Counted from the first letter of the stretch, positions 8,027 through 16,896 are shown. The stretch is DNA of 64,000 nucleotides from Mycobacterium sp. SMC-8 (GCF_025263565.1 NZ_CP079865.1:1116001-1180000), one strand, 5' to 3'. The notes: generated by a model from the letters alone, not told the origin. Translations and numbers: made by a program.

Positions 8027-9317
8027 GGCGTCGGCGCTGCGCCGTTTCGGGCAGCGCCGTCACGCAGACCAGGCTGACCACCGCCAGGCCGCCCATCATC
8101 AGCGCGATCGCCGCGCCGCCGTACGTCGCCATCAGCATCGGCGAGATCACCGGCGGTAGCGCGCCGCCGATGACTCCGCCGAGGGTGTGTGACAGCGCCG
8201 CACCGGTGTAGCGGTAGCGGGCGGCGAAGATCTCCGGCAGGAACGCCGCGAGCGGACCCATGCAGACACCGATCAACGCGTAGGTGAGCACGATAGCCAC
8301 GCCGAACACCACGTGGTCCTCGGTCGCGATCAGCGGGAACACCGCGAACGCCCACGGCGCGGCCAGCGCGTAGCCCAGCGCCGTCACCCGGCGTCGGCCG
8401 TAGGTGTCGGACAAAACGGCCCAGACGGCCGCGAAGCCGACGGCGCACAGCCCGCCGATCACGTTGACCAGCAGCACCAGGTTGGCCGAGTAGTCCATGT
8501 GCTCAGCGGCGTAATGCGTGAAGAACGTCCCCGCCTGGAACACCAGCATCGGAGCGCAGATCGCCGCACCCCCGGCCAGCAGCACCTGACGGCCCTGCCG
8601 GCGGATCAGCTCCGCCAGCGGCGCGCCCTGCTGCGTCTCGGCCTCGTCGAAGACCGGGGACTCCCGGATCCGCAGCCGGATGAACAAGGCGGTGGCGATC
8701 AGCACGGCGCTGAGCAGGAACGGGATCCGCCAACCCCATTGCAGGAACGCCTCATTGGCGCCGCCGAAGCCGAGGTGCACCACCAGGAAGACCAGATTCG
8801 ACAGCACCAGCGCTGTGCCGAGACCCAGCTGGGTGAACATGCCGTAGAAACCACGCCGCTCCTCGGGTGCGTGCTCGGCCGTCATCAGCACCGCGCCCGC
8901 CCACTCACCGCCGACGGCGAAACCCTGCACCAGCCGCAGCGCGATCAGCAGCAGCGGTGCCGCGACACCGATGCTGGCCGTGCTCGGAATCAGCCCGACG
9001 CCGACGGTGGCGAACCCCATCAGCAGCAGCGTCACCACCAGGGTCTGCTTGCGGCTGATCCGGTCGCCGAAGTGACCGAACACCGCGGCGCCGAGGGGAC
9101 GGGCCAGGAACGCCGCCGCGAACGCACCCAGCGACGCTGTGGTGGCCATGACGTGGCCCAGTTCGGGGAAGAAGACCGTCGGAAACACCAGCGCGGCGGC
9201 GGTGCCGTAGATGAAGAAGTCGTAGAACTCGATCGCCGAGCCGACGTAGCTTGCCGTCGCGATCTGCCGCAGGTTCTGCGTCTGCGCCTCGGCGCGGTCG
9301 GTCACCACTGTTGCCAT
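8013..9317 (-). CDS. MFS transporter, metabolite:H+ symporter (MHS) type, 434 aa
   Basis: Twelve hydrophobic segments are predicted by eye. Major facilitator signatures GHFGDRISRKQTL after TM2 and ALRLVQGFAVGGEWAGAVL around TM4 match the metabolite:H+ symporter group (shikimate, proline/betaine, alpha-ketoglutarate carriers). A second DTYGRRR loop starts the second half. ATG 9317 (MATVVTDRAEAQTQN) was chosen over 9425, since the upstream 36 residues are Pro/Gly rich and run up to the tRNA-Ser gene. The substrate is unknown. The 3' end overlaps echA21 by 14 bp, tail to tail. Confidence 0.85.
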   Translation of the reverse strand: MATVVTDRAEAQTQNLRQIATASYVGSAIEFYDFFIYGTAAALVFPTVFFPELGHVMATTASLGAFAAAFLARPLGAAVFGHFGDRISRKQTLVVTLLLMGFATVGVGLIPSTASIGVAAPLLLIALRLVQGFAVGGEWAGAVLMTAEHAPEERRGFYGMFTQLGLGTALVLSNLVFLVVHLGFGGANEAFLQWGWRIPFLLSAVLIATALFIRLRIRESPVFDEAETQQGAPLAELIRRQGRQVLLAGGAAICAPMLVFQAGTFFTHYAAEHMDYSANLVLLVNVIGGLCAVGFAAVWAVLSDTYGRRRVTALGYALAAPWAFAVFPLIATEDHVVFGVAIVLTYALIGVCMGPLAAFLPEIFAARYRYTGAALSHTLGGVIGGALPPVISPMLMATYGGAAIALMMGGLAVVSLVCVTALPETAQRRRPTRR

Positions 9318-9428
9318 GGCGTCGATGCTGCTCGTCCCGGTGCGCTCGGCATATCCGGTGATCGGTGGAGCCGTCGGGGGAACGTCGTGTCCGCCGATCG
9401 GGGGACCCCCTCCCCAGGCGGGCATGAG

Positions 9429-9515
9429 CGGTGGCGGAGGGATTTGAACCCCCGGACGGTGTTAGCCGTCTCTCGCTTTCAAGGCGAGTGCATTAGGCCG
9501 CTCTGCCACGCCACC
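9429..9515 (-). tRNA. tRNA-Ser (anticodon TGA)
   Basis: The 87-nt class II tRNA reads on the minus strand. Acceptor GGTGGCG pairs with CGCCACC, the anticodon stem CTCGC/GCGAG encloses a loop with TGA, there is a long variable arm, and the T loop is GGTTCAAATCC. CCA is not encoded. It decodes UCA and related serine codons. Confidence 0.95.
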
Positions 9516-9525
9516 GCGGGACAGT

Positions 9526-10044
9526 CTAGACGCGGCCGATCTTGGCGTGCGGCGCGCCGTTCTTCAGGCCGACGCTGATCCGGCGGCAGTTCTCGCCCAT
9601 CGCCGTGACCTGTGGGCGGCTCAGCCGGTCCAGGAAGTGCGCGCGCACCGCGGCGCCATAGGTCTGCATCGCGGTGGACAACGCCATTCTCCCCTCCGGC
9701 GTGATGCTCGCGAGCACCCCACGTCCGTCGTCCGGACTGGCGCCGCGGCTGACGAGCCCCTGCACCTCCAGACGGTGGATCTGACGCGTCACCCGGCTGG
9801 GCAGCGACATCAACGCCTCGGCGACGTCACCCATCCGGGCGGACCCGGTCGGTGATTTGGCCAGCATGTCGAGCAGCCGCACGTCGTTGAGTGTCAGCCC
9901 GTGCTCGTCGGTGAGCGACCGGTTCATGGTCGCGTACATTCGCAGCGCGGCGTCCAGAAAGTTTTGCCACGCCCGTTGCTCAGCTATGTCGAGGCCAGGC
10001 GTATCACTCGCCGTGCGCCCCCCGATGATCCCCTCCATGTGCAC
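9526..10044 (-). CDS. MarR-family transcriptional regulator, 172 aa
   Basis: A winged helix-turn-helix is visible: LTLNDVRLLDMLAKSP leads into the DNA-recognition region MGDVAEALMSLPSRVTRQIH. The wing ARGASPDDGRG-like segment (SRGASPDDGRGVLASITPEG) contains the conserved DxRG of MarR proteins. Flanking helices would form the dimer interface. The start may be GTG 10044 or ATG 10038. It is divergent from the quinone oxidoreductase with about 71 bp between, so it may control that gene and itself; the ligand is unknown. Confidence 0.85.
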   Translation of the reverse strand: MHMEGIIGGRTASDTPGLDIAEQRAWQNFLDAALRMYATMNRSLTDEHGLTLNDVRLLDMLAKSPTGSARMGDVAEALMSLPSRVTRQIHRLEVQGLVSRGASPDDGRGVLASITPEGRMALSTAMQTYGAAVRAHFLDRLSRPQVTAMGENCRRISVGLKNGAPHAKIGRV

Positions 10045-10115
10045 ATACTAGGCCCTTGAAGCGTTGCCGGGGGAGAAAAATATGGGAGTTTTCCCAGCGT
10101 AGTAGCCTTGTATGA

Positions 10116-11093
10116 ATGCATGCGATCGTGGCGGACAACTCCTCGAACAAGCTGACCTGGCAGTCTGTCCCAGACGTCGCCCCTGCCGCGGGGGAAGTTC
10201 TCATTCAGGTTAGTGCCGCCGGCGTCAATCGCGCGGACCTGTTACAGGCGGCCGGCAAGTATCCGCCCCCGCCGGGAGCCAGTCAGATCATCGGGCTGGA
10301 GGTGTCCGGCATCGTCGCCGAGGTCGGCGACGGTGTGACCGAGTGGTCGACCGGGCAACCGGTGTGCGCTTTGCTGGCCGGAGGCGGCTACGCCGAGTTC
10401 GTCGCCGTCCCGGCCGGTCAGGTGATGCCCGTCCCGCAGGGTGTCCCGCTCCCCTACGCGGCCGGACTGCCGGAGGTGGCGTGCACGGTGTGGTCGAACG
10501 TGGTCATGACGGCCGGCCTGGCCGCGCCTGAACTTCTGCTGGTCCACGGCGGTGCGAGCGGTATCGGCACACACGCCATCCAGGTCGCGAAGGCGCTGAA
10601 CTGCCGGGTGGCGGTGACCGCCGGTTCGCCCAACAAACTCGATCTGTGCGCCGAGTTGGGCGCCGACATCACCGTCAACTACCACGACGACGACTTCGTC
10701 GACGTGGTCCGCGACGCCGGCGGGGCAGACGTGATCCTCGACATCATCGGCGCGAAGTATCTGGACCGCAACATCGACGCGCTCGCCCCCGGCGGCCGGC
10801 TGGTGATCATCGGCATGCAGGGCGGCGCCAAGGCCGAGCTGAACATCGGCAAGCTGCTGGCCAAACGCGGCAGCGTGATCGCGACCGCCCTGCGCTCCCG
10901 GCCGGTGGACGGGCCCGGCGGGAAAACCGAGATCGTCGCCGAGGTCATCACGCATGTGTGGCCGATGATCGCCGACGGGCAGGTGCGACCCGTCATCGGC
11001 GCCCAGTTCCCGATCACCGAGGCCCAGGCCGCCCACGAACTCCTGGAATCCGGCGATGTATCCGGGAAAGTGATTCTGCGCGTTGATGTTTAG
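10116..11093 (+). CDS. NAD(P)H-quinone oxidoreductase (QOR-type MDR), 325 aa
   Basis: This is a zinc-free medium-chain dehydrogenase/reductase. An N-terminal GroES-like domain has VSAAGVNRADLLQAAGKYP and GLEVSGIVAEVGDGV. The Rossmann part has VHGGASGIGTHAIQVAKAL, the AxxGxxG type nucleotide-binding motif. Length and motifs match mycobacterial quinone oxidoreductases at the Rv3777 position. It is expected to reduce quinones or similar enones with NADPH. The MarR regulator starts divergently, and the class V aminotransferase converges with 6 bp between stops. Confidence 0.88.
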   Translation: MHAIVADNSSNKLTWQSVPDVAPAAGEVLIQVSAAGVNRADLLQAAGKYPPPPGASQIIGLEVSGIVAEVGDGVTEWSTGQPVCALLAGGGYAEFVAVPAGQVMPVPQGVPLPYAAGLPEVACTVWSNVVMTAGLAAPELLLVHGGASGIGTHAIQVAKALNCRVAVTAGSPNKLDLCAELGADITVNYHDDDFVDVVRDAGGADVILDIIGAKYLDRNIDALAPGGRLVIIGMQGGAKAELNIGKLLAKRGSVIATALRSRPVDGPGGKTEIVAEVITHVWPMIADGQVRPVIGAQFPITEAQAAHELLESGDVSGKVILRVDV

Positions 11094-11099
11094 GCGATT

Positions 11100-12296
11100 T
11101 CAGCCCAGCGACGCCAACGCGCGCACCAGCTGATCGATCTCCGCCGCGGTGTTGTAGTGCGCCAGCCCGATGGTCACCGCGCCGCCGATGTCGTTGACGC
11201 CGATGAGTTCGAGCACCCGCGAACTCACGTTCGCGATCGCCAGGATGCCGTTGTCGGCCAACCGCTGCACCACCCGCTCGGCGGGCACGTTGTCGATCGC
11301 GAAGCTGAGTACCGGGATCCGCACCTCGGGATTGCCGATCACGGTGACCGTCGGCAGCGACCGCAGTGACGTCAACAGGTACTCGAACAGCGCGCTCATG
11401 TGCACCGAGGCCGACTGCATCGACACCAAAAGCCGCTCGCGCCGCGATCCCTGCGCCGAATCCTCAAGGGAGGCAAGGTATTCGATGCTGGCCACCACCC
11501 CGGCCAGCATCCCGAACTGGTGCGATCCCAGCTCCAGGCGCGCCGCACCGCTCGCGTACGGGTTCAGCGACACCGAGCCGAACGCGTCGATGGTCGACGG
11601 GTCGCGGAACACCAGCGCCCCGATCGGCGGGCCGCCCCACGCCAGCGCGTTGACCGCCACCACGTCGGCATCGGTCTCGTCGAAGTCGAAAAGGCGGTAG
11701 GGCGCTGCCGCGGAGTGGTCGACGATCACCAGACCGCCGACCTCGTGCACCAGCTTGGTCACCTCGCTGAGTTCGGTGACCGTGCCCAGCGTCGACGACG
11801 CCGACGTGATCGCCACCAGTCGGGTCGGCCGGGTGACCAGCCCCTCCCACTGCCAGGAGGGCAGCTCCCCGGTCTCGATGTCGACCTCGGCCCACTTGAC
11901 CTTCGCGCCGAACCGGTTGGCGGCGCGCAGCCACGGGGCGATGTTGGCCTCGTCGTCGAGGCGGCTGACCACCAGTTCGTAACCAAGCCCGACCCGGGCC
12001 GACGCGGCATCGGCCAGCGAGGTCAGCAGGACCGCACGGTCGGCGCCCAGCACGACACCGGCGGGGTCGGCGTTGACGAGATCGGCCACGGCCTGCCGGG
12101 CGGCGGCCAGGACGGCCGCGCTGCGCCGCGCGGCGGGGTGCGCGCTGGAGGTGGTGGGCATCGATCCACGGAACGCGGTGGACACGGCACGGCCCACGGA
12201 ATCGGGCAGCAACATGCCGTTCTGGGCGTCCAAATGCACCCAGCCATCGCCCAGTGAGGGGTGCAGTCCGCGCACCCGGGCGACGTCGTATGCCAT
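11100..12296 (-). CDS. Class V aminotransferase / cysteine desulfurase-like PLP enzyme, 398 aa
   Basis: This fold-type I PLP enzyme resembles the SufS/NifS class V group. It has [13 protein letters not shown] near the N-terminus, [14 protein letters not shown], and [34 protein letters not shown] (shown split for reading: the Asp in VIVDHS contacts PLP). Where a desulfurase has the motif with the PLP Lys, this protein shows VNALAWGG, so the Schiff-base Lys is not obvious. Position matches Rv3778c, annotated as an aminotransferase. Without the Lys it could be inactive or have a different role; this needs alignment. Confidence 0.78.
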   Translation of the reverse strand: MAYDVARVRGLHPSLGDGWVHLDAQNGMLLPDSVGRAVSTAFRGSMPTTSSAHPAARRSAAVLAAARQAVADLVNADPAGVVLGADRAVLLTSLADAASARVGLGYELVVSRLDDEANIAPWLRAANRFGAKVKWAEVDIETGELPSWQWEGLVTRPTRLVAITSASSTLGTVTELSEVTKLVHEVGGLVIVDHSAAAPYRLFDFDETDADVVAVNALAWGGPPIGALVFRDPSTIDAFGSVSLNPYASGAARLELGSHQFGMLAGVVASIEYLASLEDSAQGSRRERLLVSMQSASVHMSALFEYLLTSLRSLPTVTVIGNPEVRIPVLSFAIDNVPAERVVQRLADNGILAIANVSSRVLELIGVNDIGGAVTIGLAHYNTAAEIDQLVRALASLG

Positions 12297-12707
12297 GCCA
12301 GACCACCTTAGTGCGCCTTGGAACTTCGCCGTTCCGCCCGAATTCGAGGCGTCCCGGCGGCTGCCCGACCTCGCTGTTGCCGCCCGCGTCTACACCGGCG
12401 CGGGCCATCTGCGCAGCCATACTAGTCGAGCCGCCGACAGTCGCGGAGCGCTACCGCTGTCATCGTTGCTGGTGAGGGGACTGGAGCACGCCAAGCATTG
12501 CCGCACCGGGAACACGAGTTTGCGGAAGTAGATTCGGCGACATCCAGGCGATCCGCACGCCGTGTAGATCCTTCGCATGTGCGCTTGCGCCGTCACTGGA
12601 CAAATCGGGCGCGTGGGAGAAGATCTACGACGACAGCGAGGTCTCTCGTTCACGTGAGGCGGAGCCCGATCGCAATAAGTGAGAAATACTGGGGCACTCT
12701 TAGGGGC
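12297..12707. other. 411-bp intergenic region upstream of bpa, no recognised gene
   Basis: The region lies between the divergent aminotransferase and bpa starts. Open frames here are short or extend from antisense frames and show no family resemblance. No strong inverted repeat was seen. In M. tuberculosis a large membrane protein gene (Rv3779) stands between the corresponding neighbours, and no trace of such a gene is recognisable here. The last ~100 bp presumably carry the bpa promoter. Confidence 0.6.
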
Positions 12708-13217
12708 ATGTCTATCAACAGCGACGACGACAACATCGAGGTCATCGGCGAGGGCGAGATCGAGGCAGAGCGCGGATCCGACGGCAAGTCGTTGTCCGAC
12801 CTCGTCGAGCAGCCCGCGAAGGTGATGCGAATCGGCACGATGATCAAACAGCTGCTGGAGGAGGTGCGGGCGGCTCCGCTGGACGAGGCGAGCCGCGAAC
12901 GGCTGCGCGATGTGCACCGCACCAGCATCCAGGAGCTTGAGGAGGGGCTGGCCCCCGAACTGCGCGACGAGCTGGAGCGGCTGACCCTCCCGTTCACCGA
13001 GGACGCCGTCCCGTCGGACGCCGAGCTGCGCATGGCCCAGGCTCAGCTGGTCGGCTGGCTGGAAGGCCTGTTCCACGGCATCCAGACCGCGCTGTTCGCC
13101 CAGCAGATGGCGGCCCGGCAGCAGCTCGAGCAGATGCGTCAGGGCGCCCTGCCACCCGGCATGGCGATGCCCGGTCAGCGTGGCGGCCAGGGACACGGCA
13201 CCGGCCAGTACTTGTGA
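12708..13217 (+). CDS. bpa: Bacterial proteasome activator Bpa/PafE, 169 aa
   Basis: This is an ATP-independent ring activator of the 20S proteasome, known from Rv3780. The sequence shows an acidic disordered N-terminus (SDDDNIEVIGEGEIEAE), a central helical bundle (KVMRIGTMIKQLLEEVRAA through LQGLFHGIQ-like WLEGLFHGIQTALFAQQ), a Gln/Arg-rich helix and a Gly/Pro tail. The protein ends in GQYL, the C-terminal motif that docks into proteasome alpha-ring pockets and opens the gate. ATG 12708 is chosen because the N-terminus matches the family. It is 7 bp upstream of the galactan exporter ATPase. Confidence 0.95.
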   Translation: MSINSDDDNIEVIGEGEIEAERGSDGKSLSDLVEQPAKVMRIGTMIKQLLEEVRAAPLDEASRERLRDVHRTSIQELEEGLAPELRDELERLTLPFTEDAVPSDAELRMAQAQLVGWLEGLFHGIQTALFAQQMAARQQLEQMRQGALPPGMAMPGQRGGQGHGTGQYL

Positions 13218-13224
13218 GAGCCGC

Positions 13225-14040
13225 GTGACCAGTAGCACCGAGCCCTACATCCAGACCCGCAACGCGTGGGTCGAGTTCCCGATCTTCGACGCCAAGACGC
13301 GGTCGTTGAAAAAGGCCTTCCTCGGCAAGGCCGGCGGGACGATCGGGCGCAACGCGTCCAACGTCGTCGTCATCGAGGCGTTGCGCGACATCACGATGTC
13401 GCTGAAGATGGGCGACCGGGTCGGCCTGGTCGGGCATAACGGGGCCGGCAAATCGACGTTGCTGCGGCTGTTGTCGGGCATCTACGAACCGACCCGGGGC
13501 GTGGCCACGGTGCGCGGCCGGGTGGCGCCGGTGTTCGATCTGGGCGTCGGGATGGACCCCGAGATCTCCGGCTTCGAGAACATCATCATCCGCGGGCTCT
13601 TTCTCGGGCAGACGCGGAAACAGATGATGAGCAAGATCGACGAGATCGCCGAGTTCACCGAACTCGGTGACTACCTGTCGATGCCGCTGCGCACATACTC
13701 CACCGGCATGCGGGTGCGGTTGGCCATGGGCGTGGTGACGAGCATCGATCCGGAGATTTTGCTGCTCGACGAGGGCATCGGGGCCGTCGATGCGGAGTTC
13801 CTCAAAAAAGCGCAGTCGCGGCTGGCCGACCTCGTCGCACGGTCAGGCATCCTGGTGTTCGCCAGCCACTCCAACGAGTTCCTGGCCCGCCTGTGCAACA
13901 CCGCGATGTGGATCGACCACGGCACCATCAAGATGGAGGGCGAGATCGAGGACGTCGTCCGCGCCTACGAAGGCGAGGACGCAGCCCGGCACGTGCGCGA
14001 GGTGCTCGAGGAGAACGCGCGGGAGAACCGGTCTGCATGA
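13225..14040 (+). CDS. wzt: ABC transporter ATPase of the galactan exporter (Wzt/RfbE-like), 271 aa
   Basis: Walker A GHNGAGKST begins at residue 70, the signature segment is YSTGMRVRLAM, Walker B is ILLLDEGIGAVD and the H-loop is VFASHSNEF. The N-terminal segment and overall length fit polysaccharide-export ATPases (Wzt/TagH group). With the permease two genes downstream it forms the transporter thought to move lipid-linked galactan across the membrane, corresponding to Rv3781. GTG 13225 is chosen by homology; the frame upstream is inside bpa. Its stop overlaps glfT1 by ATGA. Confidence 0.92.
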   Translation: MTSSTEPYIQTRNAWVEFPIFDAKTRSLKKAFLGKAGGTIGRNASNVVVIEALRDITMSLKMGDRVGLVGHNGAGKSTLLRLLSGIYEPTRGVATVRGRVAPVFDLGVGMDPEISGFENIIIRGLFLGQTRKQMMSKIDEIAEFTELGDYLSMPLRTYSTGMRVRLAMGVVTSIDPEILLLDEGIGAVDAEFLKKAQSRLADLVARSGILVFASHSNEFLARLCNTAMWIDHGTIKMEGEIEDVVRAYEGEDAARHVREVLEENARENRSA

Positions 14041-14963
14041 CCGAGAAAGTTGTTGCCGTCGTAGTCACCCATCGCCGTCCTGACGACCTGGCCAAGTCGC
14101 TGGACGCGCTGACCTCACAGACCAGGCGGCCCGATCACCTGATCGTGGTCGACAACGACGCCGACGATTACGTACGGGATCTTGTTGCCGGACAACCGAT
14201 CCCGGCCACCTACCTGGGATCGAAGCGCAACCTCGGCGGCGCGGGCGGTTTCGCCCTCGGCATGCTGCACGCGCTGAGCCTGGGCGCGGACTGGATCTGG
14301 CTGGCCGACGACGACGGCCGGCCAGGGGACAACGAGGTGCTGGCCACCCTGCTGGCGTGCGCGACCGAGCACGGCCTGGCCGAGGTGTCTCCGATGGTGT
14401 GCAACCTCGACGACCCCGACCGGCTGGCCTTCCCGCTGCGCCGCGGCCTGAAGTGGCGCCGGCTGGTGAGCGAGCTGCAGGTGGACGGTCAGGGTGACCT
14501 GCTGCCCGGCATCGCGTCGTTGTTCAACGGGGCGCTGTTCCGCGCCTCGACCGTCGAGGCGGTGGGGGTGCCCGACCTGCGGCTGTTCATCCGCGGCGAC
14601 GAGGTCGAACTGCACCGCAGGCTGGTTCGCTCGGGTCTGCCGTTCGGCACGTCCCTACTCACCAGCTACCTGCATCCCTGCGGCACAGAGGAATTCAAGC
14701 CGATCCTGGGAGGCCGGATGCACACCCAGTACCCCGACAACGACACCAAGCGCTTCTACACCTACCGCAACCGCGGCTTCGTGCTGTCGCAGCCCGGTTT
14801 GCGCAAACTGCTCCCCCAGGAGCTGCTTCGCTTCGGGTGGTACTTCCTGGTGTCCCGGCGCGACCCGGCCGGGTTCCGGGAGTGGATTCGCCTGCAGCGC
14901 TTGGGCCGACGCGAGAGATTCGGACCACACCAGGGCGAGCGAAGCGACGGGAAAAGCGAATGA
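14037..14963 (+). CDS. glfT1: Galactofuranosyltransferase GlfT1, 308 aa
   Basis: GT-A family 2 glycosyltransferase that adds the first Galf residues to the decaprenyl-PP-GlcNAc-Rha acceptor. Visible: VVVTHRRPDDLAKSLDAL at the N-terminus, GSKRNLGGAGGFALGM (donor binding), and the metal-binding triad DDD at residues 91-93 within WLADDDGRPG. A later RGDEVELHRRL resembles the catalytic acidic region. It is placed between the two subunits of the galactan ABC transporter, matching Rv3782, and overlaps both neighbours by 4 bp (ATGA), implying translational coupling. Confidence 0.93.
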   Translation: MTEKVVAVVVTHRRPDDLAKSLDALTSQTRRPDHLIVVDNDADDYVRDLVAGQPIPATYLGSKRNLGGAGGFALGMLHALSLGADWIWLADDDGRPGDNEVLATLLACATEHGLAEVSPMVCNLDDPDRLAFPLRRGLKWRRLVSELQVDGQGDLLPGIASLFNGALFRASTVEAVGVPDLRLFIRGDEVELHRRLVRSGLPFGTSLLTSYLHPCGTEEFKPILGGRMHTQYPDNDTKRFYTYRNRGFVLSQPGLRKLLPQELLRFGWYFLVSRRDPAGFREWIRLQRLGRRERFGPHQGERSDGKSE

Positions 14964-15790
14964 CGATCATGGATGCCGCCGCACAGTCCCGGACGTTGCG
15001 TCGGGCGTGGGGCGATCTGGTCGCCGGGTTCGGCAAGCGGGAGCTGTGGCTGCACCTGGGCTGGCAGGACATCAAACAGCGCTACCGGCGTTCGGTGCTG
15101 GGCCCGTTCTGGATCACCATCGCCACCGGAACCACCGCGGTCGCGATGGGCGGGCTGTACTCCATGCTGTTCAAACTGGAGCTGTCCGAACATCTTCCGT
15201 ACGTGACACTCGGGCTGATCGTCTGGAACCTGATCAACGCCTCCATTCTCGAAGGCGCTGACGTCTTCGTCGCCAACGAGGGGTTGATCAAGCAATTGCC
15301 GACCCCGCTGTCGGTGCACGTCTACCGGCTGGTGTGGCGGCAGATGCTGTTGTTCGCGCACAACATCATCATTTTCGTGATCATCGCGATCATCTATCCG
15401 AAGCCCTGGTCGTGGACCGACCTGGCCGTGATCCCGGCGCTGGTGTTGATCGCACTGAACTGCGTCTGGGTCGCACTGTGTTTCGGCATCCTGGCCACCC
15501 GCTACCGCGACATCAGCCCGCTGCTGGGCAGCCTGGTGCAGCTGTTGTTTTTCATGACGCCGATCATCTGGAACGAGTCCACACTGCAGGCCCAGGGAGC
15601 GGGCGGGTGGGCCAAGATCGTCGAGCTCAATCCGCTGCTGCACTACCTGGACATCGTGCGCGCCCCGCTGCTGGGCGCCGACCAGGAGCTCCGGCACTGG
15701 GTGGTGGTGCTGGTGCTGACCGTCGTCGGCTGGGGCTTCGCCGCGCTGGCGATGCGCCAGTACCGCGCGCGGGTGCCCTACTGGGTGTGA
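14960..15790 (+). CDS. wzm: ABC transporter permease of the galactan exporter (Wzm/RfbD-like), 276 aa
   Basis: This is an ABC-2 type membrane protein with about six hydrophobic spans. The conserved RYRRSVLGPFWITIATG stretch precedes TM1, and LGSLVQLLFFMTPIIWNES and NPLLHYLDIVRAPLL are typical of polysaccharide exporters. Start ATG 14960 overlaps glfT1 (ATGA). Together with the ATPase at 13225 it should export the lipid-linked galactan precursor (Rv3783 position). The stop is 3 bp from the convergent PNPOx-like gene. Confidence 0.92.
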   Translation: MTIMDAAAQSRTLRRAWGDLVAGFGKRELWLHLGWQDIKQRYRRSVLGPFWITIATGTTAVAMGGLYSMLFKLELSEHLPYVTLGLIVWNLINASILEGADVFVANEGLIKQLPTPLSVHVYRLVWRQMLLFAHNIIIFVIIAIIYPKPWSWTDLAVIPALVLIALNCVWVALCFGILATRYRDISPLLGSLVQLLFFMTPIIWNESTLQAQGAGGWAKIVELNPLLHYLDIVRAPLLGADQELRHWVVVLVLTVVGWGFAALAMRQYRARVPYWV

Positions 15791-15793
15791 CGG

Positions 15794-16246
15794 TCAGCTG
15801 ACCAGGGCGGTGCCGTCCGGTTCGGGACCGAAGACGAACCGCCGGCCCGTCATCGACTGTGGCGTGATGCGTACGAACCGCTCCTTCTGCGTCGCGATCC
15901 ACGGGTAGAGCCCGGCACGGCGCGCCTCGGCGATCTCGTTGGAGGTCGACAGCAGGAGCGCCTTGCCCCGCACGATCACGCTCCAGCCCTCGACGGCGTT
16001 GTGATCGTCAGCCTCGAACAGCACGTACTCGTTGAGCGCGGCGGTCAGCAGTTTGGTGCCCTCGGCGGTCCGGAACAGCAGCGTGTGGTTCTGCACGACG
16101 AAGTTGACCGGGAAGATCTCGGTCCAGCCGTTCACGGTAGTCACCAGCCTGCCCAGTGACACGCTGCCGAGCTGCTGCCAGCTCTCGGTCTCGGTGAGCT
16201 CGGTGACCGGGGCGTCCGGGGTCGTTGTCGCGTCCATGGTTCCCAT
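15794..16246 (-). CDS. Pyridoxamine 5'-phosphate oxidase-like flavin-binding protein, 150 aa
   Basis: The split-barrel flavin-binding fold is recognised by SVSLGRLVTTVNGWTEIFP, VNFVVQNHTLLFRTAEGTKL and NEYVLFEADDHNAVEGWSV. These fit the small mycobacterial PNPOx-like family that binds FMN or F420. No residue identifies the cofactor. The start is ATG 16246 (MGTMDATTT) or 16237. It is the first gene of the accessory patch between the galactan exporter and the arabinan operon. Function beyond fold is unknown. Confidence 0.8.
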   Translation of the reverse strand: MGTMDATTTPDAPVTELTETESWQQLGSVSLGRLVTTVNGWTEIFPVNFVVQNHTLLFRTAEGTKLLTAALNEYVLFEADDHNAVEGWSVIVRGKALLLSTSNEIAEARRAGLYPWIATQKERFVRITPQSMTGRRFVFGPEPDGTALVS

Positions 16247-16296
16247 CGTCGCCGCCGCCGCGCGCCGCTCCTAGGGTCCAAAGGCACTTCCCCACC

Positions 16297-16363
16297 TCCG
16301 CCGAAATCGCATTCCACGCGGTGGTTTCGCGGGTTCTCCCGCGCTGGATGCGATCTCGGCGGA
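16297..16363. repeat. Dispersed hairpin repeat, copy A
   Basis: A 67-bp imperfect inverted repeat has left arm 16297-16318 (TCCGCCGAAATCGCATTCCA...) and right arm 16342-16363. About 18 of 22 positions pair. It lies 5 bp from the stop codon of the minus-strand secreted protein gene (16369). Its reverse complement aligns with copies B and C over both arms and the CGGGAGAAC-type loop. Confidence 0.8.
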
Positions 16364-16368
16364 CGTGC

Positions 16369-16668
16369 TCAGCGGACGTCGACGTAGTAGACGCTGCCTG
16401 TGGTGGTGTTCTGGAAAGTGCGGTCGTAGCGGTAGTCGCGGACCGTGGAGCGGATGTCGCCGCCCTTGTGGATCCCGACCACACTGGCCTCACTGAGCGG
16501 GGCGTTCGACAGCCGGTTGACCACCACGCGGTGGCCCTGGGCTTCGAGCTGGCTGATCGTGGCATCGGCGTTTCCACCCGAGGGGGCCGCGACCGCCGGG
16601 GCGGCCAGCCCGACGACAGCAGCGGACAGGCCGGCGGCGAAAGCGGTGGCGATGGTGAGGTTCTTCAT
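16369..16668 (-). CDS. Small secreted protein with Sec signal peptide, 99 aa
   Basis: MKNLTIATAFAAGLSAAVV begins a classic Sec signal peptide ending VAA (cleavage near residue 28). The mature part (about 71 residues) has ISQLEAQGHRVVVNRL and ends SVYYVDVR; it has no Cys. An AAGGAC ribosome-binding site precedes ATG 16668, so the longer open frame upstream is not used. The family is a common small mycobacterial exported protein with no known function. It is flanked by hairpin copies A (3' side) and B (beyond the 5' side). Confidence 0.8.
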   Translation of the reverse strand: MKNLTIATAFAAGLSAAVVGLAAPAVAAPSGGNADATISQLEAQGHRVVVNRLSNAPLSEASVVGIHKGGDIRSTVRDYRYDRTFQNTTTGSVYYVDVR

Positions 16669-16824
16669 GATGGTGTCCTTCCCGGTGGTGGGTCGGAGCC
16701 GTGGAGCGAATCGCGCGGTTTCGACTTCGGTGGTGGTTGATCTTGGTGGATCTGACTGGTTAAACCCGCCGCCGCGGGTGTTCATTTCGCCTGGCAGAAA
16801 TTGAACGACGGGTGGCCGGAATCG

Positions 16825-16893
16825 ATCGCCGAGACCGCGCCCAGCGTGGGAAAACCCCCGGAAAAGCCGCGTGGAATGCGAGTTCGGCTGTGG
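16825..16893. repeat. Dispersed hairpin repeat, copy B
   Basis: A 69-bp degenerate copy has right arm 16867-16889 (CGCGTGGAATGCGAGTTCGG core) matching copies C and D. The left arm (GCCGAGACCGCGCCCAGCG) matches the less conserved arm of A and C. It lies 3 bp beyond the stop of the AhpD-like gene at 16897, on that gene's 3' side. Same orientation as copy C and opposite to A. Confidence 0.7.
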
Positions 16894-16896
16894 ATC

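Noticed and set aside
12304..12420. A minus-strand extension of the aminotransferase to 12420
   Set aside because: That frame is out of phase with the aminotransferase and shows no family resemblance; the ATG at 12296 matches family starts.
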